Both the position numbers and the translations under genes were made by a program. Positions 9,819 to 23,598 of a DNA stretch of 64,000 nt are shown here, piece after piece (the first letter of the stretch is position 1; each line of letters starts with the position of its first letter). The notes below the pieces were generated by a model. It did not search any database. It was not told the origin of the DNA and saw only the letters and a program-made list of their open reading frames with translations. This DNA is from Neurospora intermedia (lineage: Eukaryota; Ascomycota; Sordariomycetes; Sordariales; Sordariaceae), in assembly GCA_037102815.1 (NCBI GenBank), contig BTPP01000003.1:1860001-1924000 (forward strand). Reading direction: 5' to 3'.

Positions 9819-12128
9819 ATGTTCACGACGAACGGCATACGTACGGTATCGGGGAGCAGCAGCAACAGCAACTACACATACCCTCCCTCGCGAATTGAGA
9901 TGGACGCGATGCGCGCCCATCATGTCCTACATTGCAACGGCGCAATGACTGATTCGATACCTCCTACAGACGGCAAGACTCCCGATAACACCTGTGCGCC
10001 TTTAGAACCACGGCAGAAATATTCCACCACACAATCACCGTTTCCCGATTTCGAATTTCCAGTAGAGCAGGGCAACCCGTCTTACCAAGGGGAAAAGCCA
10101 TCGGACCGTCATTGCAAGGAGGAGGAGGAGGGCTTGAGTCCCAATCAGTGGGTGGCTTCCGGTGATCAAGAAGACAACAGTGGCAGTTACTCTGAAGCAG
10201 AAAACGTCGAAATGTCAACTTGGAGGGGGAGCCCGTCGGTGAAGGGGAGCACGGAGACTATGCGCATGCTCTTGCTGACATGTGTCTCGGTTGGCATCAC
10301 GTTAGTACATGTGAAAAACAAAGAAAAAAAAAACTAGGATGCTATACGGTTACTGACGTCTCACTAATCACAGCTTCACATGGGGTGTTGAAATGACCTG
10401 TAAGTTTTGGATATCATGATTGTTATCCCGGAATTCGGAGACGTTCGCTTACCAGGCACTTCTCCCAGACTGTACGCCCTACCTTCTCTCGCTGGGACTT
10501 ACCAAGGGCCAAACATCGCTCGTCTGGGTTGCCGGACCATTATCTGGCTTGATCGTACAGCCCATCATAGGCGTCGTCGCTGATCAATCAAAGTCACGAT
10601 GGGGCAGAAGGCGACCTGTCATCGTTATTGGGTCCATCATCACAGCACTCGCTCTCATGGCCTTGGGCTTTACCAAGGAGATAGTGGCCTACTTTATTTG
10701 GGATCCGACGTATGCAAGAGCGTGCACCATCGCGGTTGCTGTCCTTTCGCTCTATTGTGTTGACTTTGCCATCAATGCCGGTAAGGCTTTATTGTAATGC
10801 TCTTGGGTCTCAGTATCGAATGTACTAACCTATTCCCTTCTCAAAGTAATGTCTTGTGCTAGAAGCTTGGTTGTAGATACTCTGCCTATTCAAAAACAAC
10901 AAAGTGGCGCAGCATGGGGTACGTCTTCCAGATCAAATTATAGACGTTATGTTATCCTGACTTTACCTTAGCAAGCCGTATGGGCTCACTTGGACATATT
11001 ATCGGCTACGGTATGGGGGCGATCGACCTTCTCCAGCTCTTTGGGACGTCTTTGGGAGACACACAGTTCAAGCAGCTTACCGTCATCGCCGCCCTGGGGA
11101 TGCTCGTTACCTCTTCCGTGACCTGCTGGGCAGTGACCGAGCGGGTTCTCGTCACTGTCCGGCCCGATCCTCGCCGCCAATCGGGTCGTTTCAAAGTCGT
11201 GCGCCAAATCGTGTCAACCCTCATCACTTTACCTCCTCGTATCCGCGCCATCTGCTATGCGGTCTTTTGGTCTTGGATCGGCTGGTTCCCATTCATCATC
11301 TACAGCAGCACCTGGGTAGGCGAAACCTACTTCCGGTACGATGTGCCCGCCGACACCCGAGACTCGAGCGACGCTCTGGGCGACATGGGCCGGATCGGCA
11401 GCACTGCCCTGACCGTCTACTCGACCGTGACCTTCATCAGCGCCTGGATATTGCCGCCCTTCATCCGCGCGCCCGAGGACAACACCTTCACTCACCGCCC
11501 GCCCGCCAGCATCGCCAGCCTCGTCGAGACGGTCAACAAGTACAAGCCCGACCTGCTCAGCGCCTGGATCGCCAGCCACCTCATGTTCGCCTTCGCCATG
11601 TTTCTGACCCCCTTCGCCGCCTCGTTCCGCTTCGCCACCGTCCTGGTTGCCCTATGCGGCATCCCCTGGAGCATCGCCATGTGGGCACCCACCACGTTCC
11701 TGGGTGTCGAGGTCAACAAGCTCAGCGGCGCTCCCGACCCTATGTCTCCAGGAGCCACCTCCGCCACCAACCCATCCTACAGGAGACTTTCCACCAGTAG
11801 CATCGAGATGCGCTTCGTCAACGAGCCTGCCGCCAGCGCTGTGGAGGAGGTCACCACCGCAGGAAACAGCTCAACCGGCGAGCTAAGCGGCATCTACTTT
11901 GGCATTCTTAACATCTACACCACCATTCCGCAGTTCATCGCGACATTTATGAGCAGCATCGTTTTCGCCATCCTGGAGCCGGGCAAGAGCCCGGAGCTGG
12001 CGACGGATGCACATCCAAGTGAGCACGCCAAGACGGACGGACCGAACGCGATTGCTGTGTGCATGTTCATTGGAGCCATCAGCTCCTTGGTGGCGGCGTA
12101 CGCTACTGCTAAAATGAGGGATATATAA
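9819..12128 (+). CDS. Sucrose/alpha-glucoside-type MFS transporter (GPH/SUT family)
   Basis: Predicted plasma-membrane proton-coupled disaccharide transporter. Exons 9819-10300, 10374-10399, 10469-10780, 10847-10918 and 10972-12128 give 682 aa; all introns are 53-73 bp with GT...AG ends. Spliced joins restore family text: VGIT-FTWGVEMT-YCTPYLLSLG, FAINA-VMSCARSLVVDTLP and GAAW-ASRMGSLGHIIGYG. The hallmark SUT/SLC45 loop DQSKSRWGRRRPVI lies at about residues 208-221. A roughly 155-residue hydrophilic N-terminus, rich in Ser and acidic residues, precedes the first membrane helix, and a long Ser/Thr loop follows helix 8 or so (near 11740-11880). The first in-frame ATG is 9819 (MFTTNGIRTV); MDAMRAHH at 9900 is an alternative start. 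A 26-nt exon carries the conserved WGVEMT sequence. S. pombe Sut1 is the best-known fungal relative; substrate preference is not decided by sequence. Confidence 0.9.
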
Positions 12129-13984
12129 AATGGATGGGTTTTTTGCTTGGTCATATAATATCAAATGCGTTTGGATTTTTTTTCGCAGTCATAGAAAACA
12201 AAAGGACGGAATAGGATATGACGCACGTCCTTGGGCCACTTAGTTACTTGTCTCGGCTTGAATAAGTAATGTTTTGAGTAGTATGAAAAAAATTGACAGG
12301 AGAAAAGATTCGGCAGGCTCGCTGACTCGTTTGGGATAAATGCGTCTTTTGGCAAAAGGCGTAATTCCATGAACGTGTATCCCCGTTCCGCCAGTTGGAA
12401 AGGACATTGAATGGTCAATCAAGCGATAGAGTTGGATTTCTCACATGTACAATATGCGTCTCTTTCTTAATGTTTTAATTTTTTTAAGGGGGGATTGGCT
12501 TATGGGCTTGTTAGTCTTGCTAAAACCTTTATTTATTTTTGTTGATACTGTATATATCTCTTGGCTCTTCGATTAATTTTGATTCTCTTTGGGTGGTACT
12601 TCTCACATCCTCTTTCTCACCCTGGTCTCGTGGTATGGTATCATAAAGGAGGTCTGTGAGACGTTCTTCCGGCAGATTAATTGATGCTTATACTACAATG
12701 AACTGTCACTGAAACGGGCTAATTGTATTGTTCATCATCAGTCCTTGCTCACACAAAAACGGTACATAGTCAAACATGTCGAGGAGCCTGGAAGCAAGTA
12801 AAAGGTAACCAGTACAATATAAACGTTGCAGGAGTTCTCAAAACCTGCTCTGACCATAAACAGTTCAAATTGATACTAGCCAGGAAATATTATTATTCTA
12901 CTTCTCATTCGTTCTTCTCAGCCCCCCATGCTCCCATGCTCTCATGCTCCCATACTTCCCAACTCCCAAGCTGGACTACTTCCGCTCAATCCCATCTTGC
13001 TTTTCACCTATCTCCTCCCTCTCTCCATGTATCCTCGTCTCAGTATGTACAAAGAGACGACGTACCACACGTTTTGACTCCCAATCCCTTTTCCTATTTC
13101 TTGGCCCAGCCGACACTTTTCACCACCTTCCCTCCGTCACTTTTTTTCCCCCTGAATAGTTCCTATGGTATGTGTTTGACTGACTGACTGACAGACAGAC
13201 AGAAACCATTTCCATTCCCGCCGAGAGTGCGAAACGAATGAACAAAATCCAAACAACCCCGCAGCCGAGTGCAACAGAAAATGAAGAGTACACACACCAT
13301 ACCATTGTGGAAACGCCGAGGTTTGAGTTGCCGTGGATGACAGAGTCGAGAGAAGGTATTGTATCTCCGACCATGACTTCTCTTTCCTTAAACGACGGCC
13401 ATGCAAATGCATCAAAAAGGAATGTACAATGCCGACTATTTCAGCGTCCGGGCTGTTAAGACTGAACAGGCTTTGTGAAAGTCAATCTTCGGCAGTGACG
13501 GCCAGAGTGCCAGAGTCTTGAACCCTTCAAAGATAGAGAGAGGGAAGAAACAACCAAGTTCCTCAACAACTCACAACAACTCCTTTATCAGGGTTGCATC
13601 TCCGAAACACTATGAGCTGCCCATTGCCGTCGCAAAATGAGGGAGAAAGCAATAATTTCAGTGATTTTGAACTCGATGGCGCAGTCGGATGCCAGACATG
13701 TAGCTGAACTCATGAATCGAGAAGATAGCTAGTAGAGACATTGTCTATTAGACAACCCCTGAAGCGGGAGCAAAACAACTCTTTGTATGAGTGGTAAGGT
13801 CCACGCGAGGGTATGCAAGGTCGAAAAAAGAGACGACGACTAAGGGTATCCAAAAAGAAAAAACAAACCCGCTCGATCGCGACCTGGCAGGCTGGCTCTG
13901 TCGGCTTCGCCGAAACAGCGTGAGCAAGACGTTGGATTCTGTCTGGTGTTTGTTGGTCTGCTGATGATATGAAGGTCCCGTCTC
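12129..13984. other. Intergenic between convergent genes
   Basis: Presumed 3' UTRs and terminators of the transporter (+) and the Sel1 gene (-). It includes a TGAC/AGAC tetranucleotide repeat at about 13177-13203. The open frames here (for example near 12723) lack ATG starts or family features, so no gene is called. Confidence 0.6.
13177..13203 (+). repeat. TGAC / AGAC tetranucleotide microsatellite
   Basis: About four TGAC units run into three AGAC units. The same TGAC unit makes a second array at 28071-28090. Confidence 0.8.
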
Positions 13985-16349
13985 TTACATGACGATACAC
14001 TCCTTATCGTCCTTTTCCGCATTTTTCTTGATCTTAGCATTTCGAGCCGGAGCGACCTCCATAGGCGTTCCTCCGCTGACGGCCGCGCGGATGACTGCCA
14101 ACCGCTGCTTGGCGCGCTCATCGCCTGCCTCGGCCGCCTTGACGTACCAGAGGTTGGCTTCCAAAATATCCCTTCGGCATCCTATGCCCATTTCTGTGAA
14201 GTAGCCAACAGCATATTGTGCTTTTACATACCCTGTCAAGTCCGGATTAGATTTATTCTTCCAGCGAGATCATGTCCAGAGTGGTTGGAGATTACTTACC
14301 AAGCTCTGCGGACCTCTTGGCCCATTCATATGCCTCCTCTTCGTCCTTTTCTAGGATGGGATCTGCTCCAACCAGGTACCAAGCGCAGAGTCCCATCATG
14401 GCAGCAGGATGGCCACGCTCCGCAGCGCCCGTGTAGAAGTGGACGCTAAGAGCAGGGTCTCTTGGGCAGTTGAGCTTCCCGTGCTCGTAGGCATCGCCCA
14501 TCCTGTAATTGGCTTCGGGATGGCCCAGATCGGCGGCTTGGGTGAACAGCTCAGCCGCATAACTCTCGTCCTTGAAGATGTCGTCACCATAGCCTGTCTC
14601 GTACAGGCATCCAAGCTGATATGGAGCGGCATTATAGATCGCATCAGCGGATTCGGTGGCGAGCTTCAGCCACTTGACACCCTCCCTATATCTCTTCTCG
14701 CCCAAATCACCCGACAGACAGGCCTTTCCTAGCCTTGTCATGGCGCCAGGGTGCCGCTTGGAGGCTGCTGTTCGCAAGAACTGCACGGCCTTGGCAGGGT
14801 CTTTGCGACAGCCCCAGCCAAACTCGTAGCATAAAGCAGTGCGATAAGCGGACTCTGCGTGGCCATGCTTGGCAGCTAACACAAACAGAGGGAACGCCGA
14901 GTTGTAGTCCTCCTTCCCCTTGTTGAACAAACCCGAGGCATAGCCGTCAGCGAGATAATACTGTGCAAAAGGGAAGCCGTTGTTGGACAATTTCTGTAGG
15001 ATGGCCCGCGCTTCCCGCACTAGTTCATATGGCGAAGATTGGTTGGCTTCTGCGGATAGAGTTTCTGAAGATCGCCCAGGTTTGAGATTCTTAGAATTCC
15101 TGAGTTCGTCAAAGTTCAGGCCCTGCTCCTTTGCTGTGTTAATCAGAAAAACGGCGAAGGAATACTGAGTAGAGAAGTCCGTGGTTTTCTTGACATTCTG
15201 CCTGTACATCTCCAACGTTTTCTGGGCGCTGAGAAGAGAAGCATTAGTGCCAACTACACTACGTAACTGGGAGTTATCGAGTGTGAGGGGTGCCGGTGCC
15301 GGTTGGGGATAAGGTACGTTCAGGAGCTCGGCAAAGGACTGTGGTCGATTATCAGGTGAATTTCGGGAATTTGCGGATGGTGTTCGGTTTTGTAGACCAG
15401 GGGAGTGTCCCCGAGACCCAAAGTCCGAGTACACCGAATACGCAGACTGCGGACGTGGCACTGAACTTCGTCTGTTGAAAGAGTTGGGCGTCAAGTGACG
15501 GTTGATGGCACCACCGGTATCAACAAGGCTAGAGTTTGACCGAGCTCTTAGGTCCTGGTCTACGGCTATGCTAGCCGGCCGCGGCAGGAAAGCAGAATGA
15601 TGGTAGGCGAGCTGGGGAACCTGTTCCGCCCGAGCAGAGCCATCCTCGAGGATGGAGCTCTCAAGAGAGATATCGCCAGAGTTGTCTGGACAATCGGAAG
15701 CTTCAATGACGCCAGATACCGAACTTGCGCTGGTTGCCGTAGATGAATTGTTCGAGTTAGGTTGCTTAGACGTACTAACGGTGGTATCGGACTCTCGACT
15801 TCGACGATTGGCAACTCTTCCATGGCTCGCTCGCGAAGAATCGGATGAGAGATCGTCTTGGCTAGAGGCTTCTTGCTTCAACCTGGCCACACTGGGTAGT
15901 TCTAGCCCCGGCAATGGCTTCACAGACTCCTTCCATGCTGACTGTGTGCTCCGAGCCTCCGAATGGCTATACGTCTCTTGCCTCGGCTCTTCGTTTAATA
16001 GGGCATGGGGCGGAGGAGTCGGAGCACCTGGGGTCGCGGGGAGGGCACGATCGAGGGCGCCCGAGATCGGCTGTAAGCCGTCGTACGACCGGTCTGTTTC
16101 GATATTGGCGTTGGACGGTTGAGCCCAGCCGTCGGATTGGAAGTTAACCTTCACGGGCGTAATAGGCGACTCACGGATCCGAGGCGATTCGGCCAGAGAG
16201 ACGCCGGGAAGAGAAGGCGCATTGTCATTCCATTCGAAGCGCTCGATGGAGGCAATGGCGGGCAGCCCTGTCGTAGGAACAGGTTTCCTACGCGGGCTGG
16301 TGGTTGTCGAGGTCGGCGACGCAGCCGGCGAAACAGTGACAGCCGCCAT
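13985..16349 (-). CDS. Sel1-repeat protein, Skt5/Chs4-like chitin synthase activator, prenylated
   Basis: Exons 14300-16349 and 13985-14232 with a 67-bp intron (GTAAGT...CAG) give 765 aa. The N-terminal ~390 residues are Ser/Pro/Thr-rich and probably disordered. Residues ~390-740 are tandem Sel1 (TPR-like) repeats, e.g. ALCYEFGWGCRKDPAKAVQF, YQLGCLYETGYG and YRMGDAYEHGKL. A Lys-rich tail ends in CIVM, a CaaX box expected to be farnesylated. This layout (disordered N-terminus, Sel1 repeats, CaaX) matches yeast Skt5/Chs4, which binds, activates and localises the class IV chitin synthase Chs3. The nearest supportable gene upstream is a divergent class IV chitin synthase, so the pair may act together at growing tips and septa. 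Not every Sel1 protein is a chitin synthase activator, but the CaaX end favours this reading. Confidence 0.85.
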
Positions 16350-19300
16350 GACAGGCGGCGGGGGTTATCAGGGTCGTCTGATACAGCAGTCAACTGTCAA
16401 ATCGTACGTATGTAGTTGCAATGCCTGCAGACAGCTGCAGCCCGTCAGACTTTGTTCTCTATGCTTCCGTCCTGGTTGAATCTGCTGTCACCTTCCACTT
16501 GCTGCAGTCGCAAGCATATGCCGTACTTGAATCTTACAGCCGTCAGGCTTAAGCTGTGATATGTAGGGATGGAGTTTATGCGCTGTTGTAGTAGTTGACT
16601 TCCCCTCTCCAAAACCAAAAAGGCGCCGTAGCGGATCGAAGTCGCAAGGACTGGGAGGGCGCCGGTGGGTGTTGAACGGACAGGACCCCGTTACAGACAG
16701 TCAAGTGGGGACGGCCGCAGAAGTGCTAATTCGCAATGGATGGGCAGACCCAGGAGCCCAGGGAGCTGAGCACGCGCAGACAGTCGACAGGGGGCCGTGA
16801 CCGCGTGAGGATGATCGTACTAAGTATTTGGTGATGGCGTGGGTGGACGGGGACTCGTGGATGGTGGAGAGGCGATTTGGCGATCTTTTGGGCAATAATA
16901 CGAACAGGTGTTTCCCTGGGGAATACGCGTCGTGGGCTGTAGCCTTTGAAAGATTGTGAGCCTTTAGAGGGCCTTTGAGCTTGCCTCGGATGTACGTACA
17001 CACTGACACACGAAATGAAGGTTGTAGCGAGCGACAGGGTCGAGAAGAACCTCAGGGCGACGGTGACAAAATAAAAAAAAAGGTCACTTCAGCGAGCGTT
17101 GATGTCTTGTCGGTTCAGTTGCAAGTGGTTCAGTTGGAAAGGCCCAAGGGAATAATGATTGTGCCTATGTAAGGTAACCAGAGATCAAGCCTGGGCGGTC
17201 AAAGAAAAGAAACTAGTATGGACATGTATCGGTAGTGTAATAAGCCAAAGTCGAAACGCCAGCCAAATCAGCATCCAGAGAGACCGGAGGTCCAAGCTGT
17301 ACCTACAGTACGTATCGCGGTGGTGGATGCCTTTGGTGGTTTCCCTTTCTCTCTTCTTTTCGGTTTAGCCCAGACGCAGGCAGTGCCCGATGCAGTGGAC
17401 TGATGCTCGTTGGGATTGACGGGGCAGCGGTTGACGGCGGGGTGAACTAAAAGCACACATGCAGCAAGGTGCTCACTGCCCGACAGAGAGCACACAGCGC
17501 CGCCCAAGTGAGAAACGGGACTCCAAGCCCTGGAGACTACAGTGGAGATCGGGCCAATCCAGGGGCAGAGCAAAGTGGAAGCTCCGCATCGTCCAACCCC
17601 TAGAGGTAGGTACTGTGTACAAAGGGACAAGCTGCCGTACATTGCAGGCGTAGCATAGTAAATCCCTTTATGCCGGGCGCGGAACAGGCATCAAACTTTC
17701 ACCTCCATTACCTTACATTACGCCAATTCATCCGAGCTAGTATGGACAGAGTAATTTCATCACTCACAGTTAACGGCCTATGCAAATCTGCCGGTACTTA
17801 CATTCGCTGGTCACGCGCATCCATACCTCTTGTTCTCCCTTTTTCTCTTGTTCCATCCCCCTTTTGCTTCCGCTTCACAAAAGCAGAGAGGTTGGACAAT
17901 GGGCTAGCTGGGTCACTGCGGCCTGGTACGTCGCAGGACTACAAGATTAATTACATAAAAGGGTCCGCGGCAGAAGTGGAAAATGATATTTCACTTGTTA
18001 AGGTCACGGCAACGAATGCCAATCCCCTCTCTTGCTTCAGGCACGAGGCACCTAGACTTCTTTCGGGATCAACAACCTTTGCTCGTCTCCCGGTCGGTCC
18101 CATATTCGACTTGACAGGACGATACGCTTGCGCTTAATCAATAGCTCTCTGAACGGTCACTGAGGGTAGAGATAGAGAGAGGTACCTATTTACCTATGCA
18201 TTGTATGTACTTTGAATTGTTCACCCTCTTCCTTGCCACATCGTTCAAGGAACTGTCCCTTCCCCCCTGTGAATATGGCATTGTGTTATTTGCAGCTACT
18301 ACCGGTAAACCATGAGGACCCCGGCCCCTCTTTCCAGCCATGGCAAGACAAAAAGGCAGCATCAAACAGGAAATGCATATGAAACTGCCGTCATTCCATA
18401 TCCTTAAACTGAATTGTTGGCAGACTGTCTGACTCCAAGAATGATGGATGACGATGGCAGTCTTTGCTTTGGTCTGGATCGCCTTTAAGCTTTTGCTTGT
18501 GTAACGTGCTGGCTGAAAAGGCTTGCATCATCTTGTGGCTTGCAGGACCTGCATCTGGGGCCACCATTCCTTTTTCTCAAATCTCCCTTCCATTGGCCTT
18601 TTCCACGCCCCTCGACATCTCAGGGTGACTACCGGCGACCCTTGTGAACTACATATATCGCCTAAACATACCAAGAACACTTTGCGATATAGGCAGATAG
18701 TTGGCGCCTTCCGAGACAGGACGGCGGCTGAACGACTCTGGATCCGGATGGCTTGAGTAGCAGAGGAGTCAATTTTCAGTCCTCAGCTGTGAGAACTGCC
18801 CATGCTTCATCAGTAGGTAGGTATCGTATCGCGTCAGTGACTAGGCTGACGGCAAAGCCAACGCCAACATTGAAAATAAGTTTCCCGACCATCGACACAC
18901 ATCAAGATTTAACACAGATTGCACAACCACCTTGGCAAAGAAAAAAGGTAGTGAAAATGAACGTACCATCACCTTGGGAAGTGCTACGCTACATGCACCG
19001 TAGCTGGGCAGGCGCACCAAAGGCTAGGTATTGAGGGGCTAACACGCGATGTTCTGACATAATGGCTAATAATATCCCAGGTGACGACGGCGGCTTCGTA
19101 CGACAAAGGTTACCGCCAAGCTGGTAGATGAGAGACAAAAGGCGACCTCCATTGCCCACCCAGCCTGCAATTGCACACGTTATTCGCCAGACATGCCTCT
19201 TTGGGCATAATATGACGATTTGCGAATCCCAACAGCTGTGGTCAAGCCCTCCGTTCAAATATATGTCGCAGGATGTGGTTCAGCTCCATGCAACCTCGCG

Positions 19301-22300
19301 AGCACACTGGGAATATTTTACATCTGCATTTGGGTACCTATCTCTAAATATGGTGCTTCCAAGCGCCAGCGATATGGGATTTTTAACTCACCGAACAGCA
19401 GTTACGAGAAGGCACTATACAAAGTAACGACCGGCGTGTGGGAGGGCAACAAGCATCCCACATAGCGCTCAATATTTTATCCAGACTTTCCAGGGTCCCG
19501 GTGTTTAGCCCGCCACTGTTACTGTGCGGAGTGCTCCATTGCACAAGGGCACTCCATCAGACGGCCGGGCTTCCGGACTGTCGGGCATAAAGGTCCCCGT
19601 CCGAACTTCCGTGTTCATTGGTTCTCACAAAATCTTGAAAAAAATTGATGGGTCTGGTGCTGACGATAGGGGTGCAGTTTGGCTAGGCTGCTAGGGTACT
19701 CGAGCTACTCTAGCTTGCTACACAGGGCTGGTGAGACTGGCGGGATTTTTTTACCCTTGGGTGAGTGGGACACCACTGCCAGTAATCGACGGGCAACCCA
19801 ACGAGCCAAGCGATCTTCTGCTGCTGAACAAGAGCGGCGGGGTTAGTGTTCACCAACCCGGGCTTCGTAGCACCCCGCGCCTTCCCCGTGGCCTTGGGTC
19901 ATCGTCCCGTTTGTCCGTTCTCCCGAGCTTGTGGATAGGCATCTCTATCATGAAATTTTCCCATGCAATGATGCTACACGCTTTACAGGTAACCCTACGG
20001 CAGACCGTGCAGGACAACACAAGAGAAAATTCATGAATTGTCAAATGCCGGTCGCTAACAACACCGGGTAGAAATGTGGTCCAGCAGAGACGGTGAGAGA
20101 ATCCCTAGCTCGGATATAACGAAACGCGGCTTGTGTGGACAATGAGAGGACTTGTCTTTTGTTGCATCGTTCGCCCAGAGTCAGCGCAACTTCGTATCGA
20201 TGGATGGTGTCGAGGTCAGCGTGACCACCACCACTTTGACGCCCAGTTCGCGCAATACGAAGCTGACGGCTTGCCCTTTTGGGGAACTGAGAAAGGACGT
20301 GACCCAATCACAACCTTTTGATTCTACACAACCCCCTTGCTTTCAAAATATTCGCCGTCGACGTTTCGACAGTTGAAACGCACGCTCAACACAAAGACGA
20401 TGAACAACATGGATATAGACCTCGTATGGTTAGTTCTTCTTCAAACTTTACACCAATATTCATTACAGAAAGACCTCTTTCGACGTGCGAGTCGCACGTA
20501 TCCGGGTAGACTATCAGGAGACGGAGAGCCTACTCTGGCCACCTGCAATTGGGCTGCACGACGCGGTGTAAGGAACGTGGGATGGATGGCTTTGATTAGC
20601 GATCAAACTGACTGAAGAAGATCGCTAGTACTTCAATATCAACCCCGTGGGGACGGACCTGTGTGAGGTTTTCCCCTTCTCGCACGGCTGTGCATGTTGG
20701 AATCTGTGATTGCTACCAAGAGCTGGTCCGTCTTATCCTTCCAAGAACAACCACAAAATCCAAACAACACACAAGCATGCCGAGCAAGAGAAGAACTCGT
20801 CTCAAAATTCTGACCGCCACATACGGACGTGACATCTACTATGTAGTGTAAAAGGGGATGGGGAATAAGCGAGGATATCTCGCGCGCTCCATGCAACACA
20901 CTGGGTCTCCGTAAACTTCTCCCTGGTGGTTTGCCCAGACAAGGCGGGGGGAAAACGTGGGTACCACGGCTCGAGACTGGGGTCATGGAGTTCATGGAGT
21001 TCATCTGAATTCCAGGGTCCATAAGTGACAAACTGCACTACTTTCACACTAGTTTACGGTGGGGACGTAAAGCGAGATTGACGCTCCCAGACGGCCTCAT
21101 TCGATGGAAAATCACCGAAAATGAGGTAGCCCCGCCTTGACCAACTGCTACCGGGCTTAATATTGTCAATTAGTGATCTAAGAATGAGGAGGGGCTTCAT
21201 CGGATACGAGAGACCTCATGCCGTCCATTCTCTTGTTTAGCTGTTCAATATCCTCCAAAAGCGTAAACTGGGCGGAAGTCATAAAAGGGGGAGTGTCTCA
21301 CGTGAATGACACACAGCAACTCACCAGTGCTCATTTAATGTACAATACAGGGAAGAACCAGTGCGGTGGATCCGGGGTGTGCCCCGCGTTATCCCGACGT
21401 CAATGACGGTGAATGTCATGCATGCCCGGCTCGGCGTGTTGATGCACATCTTTTATGCACATAATGCTATATTTATATAAAAATTTCCCATTGCACTATG
21501 GAAGACTGCGTCCGGCAAGACACAACTTAGGTTGTACACAAGTGACTTTGAAACCGAAGAACTCAACTGGACTTCCCCAAGGCGCCACGGTTTGCGAGCG
21601 AGTTGTGGGCGGGATTACTCACGGATCCGGGTTGGCTGTGCTCATCTTTTTTTCCAGCCGCAGCTGGAGCTCGCTCCTGTCCAGTCGAGCACTTCATCGC
21701 CGCAAGACTACCGGAGCTTTACACACTTCTTGATTGAATTGTGAGATGCTTTCAGTGGGCGTGACCGGCGCCAGCATGCGAGTGCGGTACAGCCACTGAA
21801 TATACCGCAACTTGGTTTCAATGTTGCCCCAAGGCTCTGGGCTAGTTTGGGGTAGTTTGCGATGGCAGCAATTATGGAAGAAATGAAATGAACGATGCGT
21901 CCCGTGGCGAAGCCGGAGACATTGATTGATCAAGAAAGAAGACTGCGAAGTATGCATACAGTGGGGAGTTTTGTGAGGTTCCAGAAGCGCACCGTGTCAT
22001 GCGGCTGGGATTCCACTGGAGAGCGGAGCGCAGATCGCCCAAAGTCACTGCCCCTGCACTTCGTTATGGCAGATCATCAGACGAAACGATGAGGCAACTG
22101 AACTGAACTTCAACTGTCTGTGAGTTCATTGCCAGCTACCTACCTAGGTATGTAAACAACTGAAGCCGGAAGCTTCCCTCCAGTCTCGTGTCACCCCGAA
22201 CATCATGCCGACCACATTTCATCAACCCGTGTCAGATGTTGCAACTTATGCCGTCTTCCGTTCGCCGACACCTCACCGTAGTCCATGACCGTTAACATCG

Positions 22301-23598
22301 TTCCAAGACTGCCCTTTGCCGTGCCGTTCGTACCAAACCCGTTCCTGGGTGAACATCGTCCAATCTCTGCGGTTGGGTCTACTATGTGTAATTGAGACTA
22401 GGCCACTTGGAGTTCCCACTGCCATCCTAGAATAGTTCAGAGCTACATCCCAACAGGCACAGAGGAGGTGTTGCGCATTTTAGTGATTGGAATTCCCCAC
22501 CGGCTTCACGAGCTCTTCACTTTTCTGTCTGCCGGATTTTGTCCATACTGTAACTCGTCGTGAGGTCATACTTTGCTTGTACTAGTAGTGACGGTTGATG
22601 CCTCTGTTGTCGACCTCATCCACGCCGTCTCTGTGCCCTGCACATTAACAAAATCACCGAGCTACTGCACGGACTAAAGCAAGTACGGTACCCGTAAGAT
22701 CGGTGCTTGGTTGCATCGACCCTGCCTTCCCGCCGCCATCCCAAGTATTCCCTGGCACTTGTACCTACCTAGGAGAAGACGCCCGGCAGCGTGTTAGAGC
22801 AGGGACCATTACGCTGCAACGGTCCGCTCTGCAGAACGTCGAACTTTTCAGACTTTTGCAGGGCAACCATCGCGAGCTGGGCGCTGTGGGTTTTTAGCCA
22901 CGCGCTGGCGCGGTAAGTGTTTGAGGGAGAACACGACCTGTGAGAGTGGAATCGAGGGATCTGGATTGGAAAAAGGGACAAGAAAATCGAGCGGGTTGGG
23001 TGACGGGAAGTTGCCATAGTGCATGCGCAGCTGATTGCCAAGTGGAATTCCTTCCTGGTCGTCGGGTTTCTCTTGAGGCTCCTTGGCTCCGTCATGCCCT
23101 GGAATGAAACAGTCAAGTTCACAGGACGGGCGTTTGTCATTGGTCCAACTGTTAAGAGCGCCTGCGCCCCCCCTTCTACCTTCCCCTTCTGCCCTTCCCG
23201 TCTCCTGAAAAACACCGTTCGACTCTGCTTTTAGGCCTGCCTGGGCGGCCCAGTATTCCCAACCTCCCTCGTCGGTTCCGCATTCCAGCAATTGGAACTG
23301 GGACGAGCCGCCTTCACAAAATTTGTAAGTTGGGTTCTCCATACTTTACCTCTTTTCAGTATGCTGCTATTCGGTATAGCTTGAACTGTGCAAAACGACC
23401 GACAGTCATCAGTTCCCTTGTCTTGGCGGAGGCTCATCTCGTCATTCCCTGGGCCGCCGACTGACTGCTCCTTGCAAGTTGCGACGCGACCAGTGACGTT
23501 GACTCTTCCACAACAAACCTCCGTTACCAAACATACCAGCGACTCTTCAGCCTCGCATCGATCCCGGACTCACTAACCGTCCCGCTCCATACAGCATC
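16350..23598. other. 7.2 kb intergenic between divergent activator and chs-4
   Basis: No supportable coding gene, tRNA or 5S rRNA seen. Base composition is normal, so it is not RIP'd. Short frames are scattered on both strands without codon or family support. It contains short TACCTAGGTA-type motifs (for example 22138-22153, 22761-22773) and a 17-base motif at 17597-17613 repeated at 57518-57534. Presumably it holds both promoters and long 5' leaders, perhaps with unannotated ncRNA. Confidence 0.55.
17597..17613 (+). repeat. Dispersed short motif CCCCTAGAGGTAGGTAC, copy 1
   Basis: An identical 17-mer recurs at 57518-57534, and the match extends to 20 of 21 bases. Shorter relatives (TAGAGGTAGGTA) lie near 8833 and 9016. 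Confidence 0.7.

Noticed and set aside
22769-23342. Two overlapping minus-strand frames of 148 and 164 codons before chs-4
   Set aside because: Overlapping frames, no family text, in the chs-4 leader. Treated as chance.
23325-23359. Possible 5' leader intron of chs-4 (GTAAGT...TTTTCAG)
   Set aside because: Only 35 nt, shorter than any other intron in the window (minimum 53 in the live genes). A longer version with another acceptor is possible but unproven.
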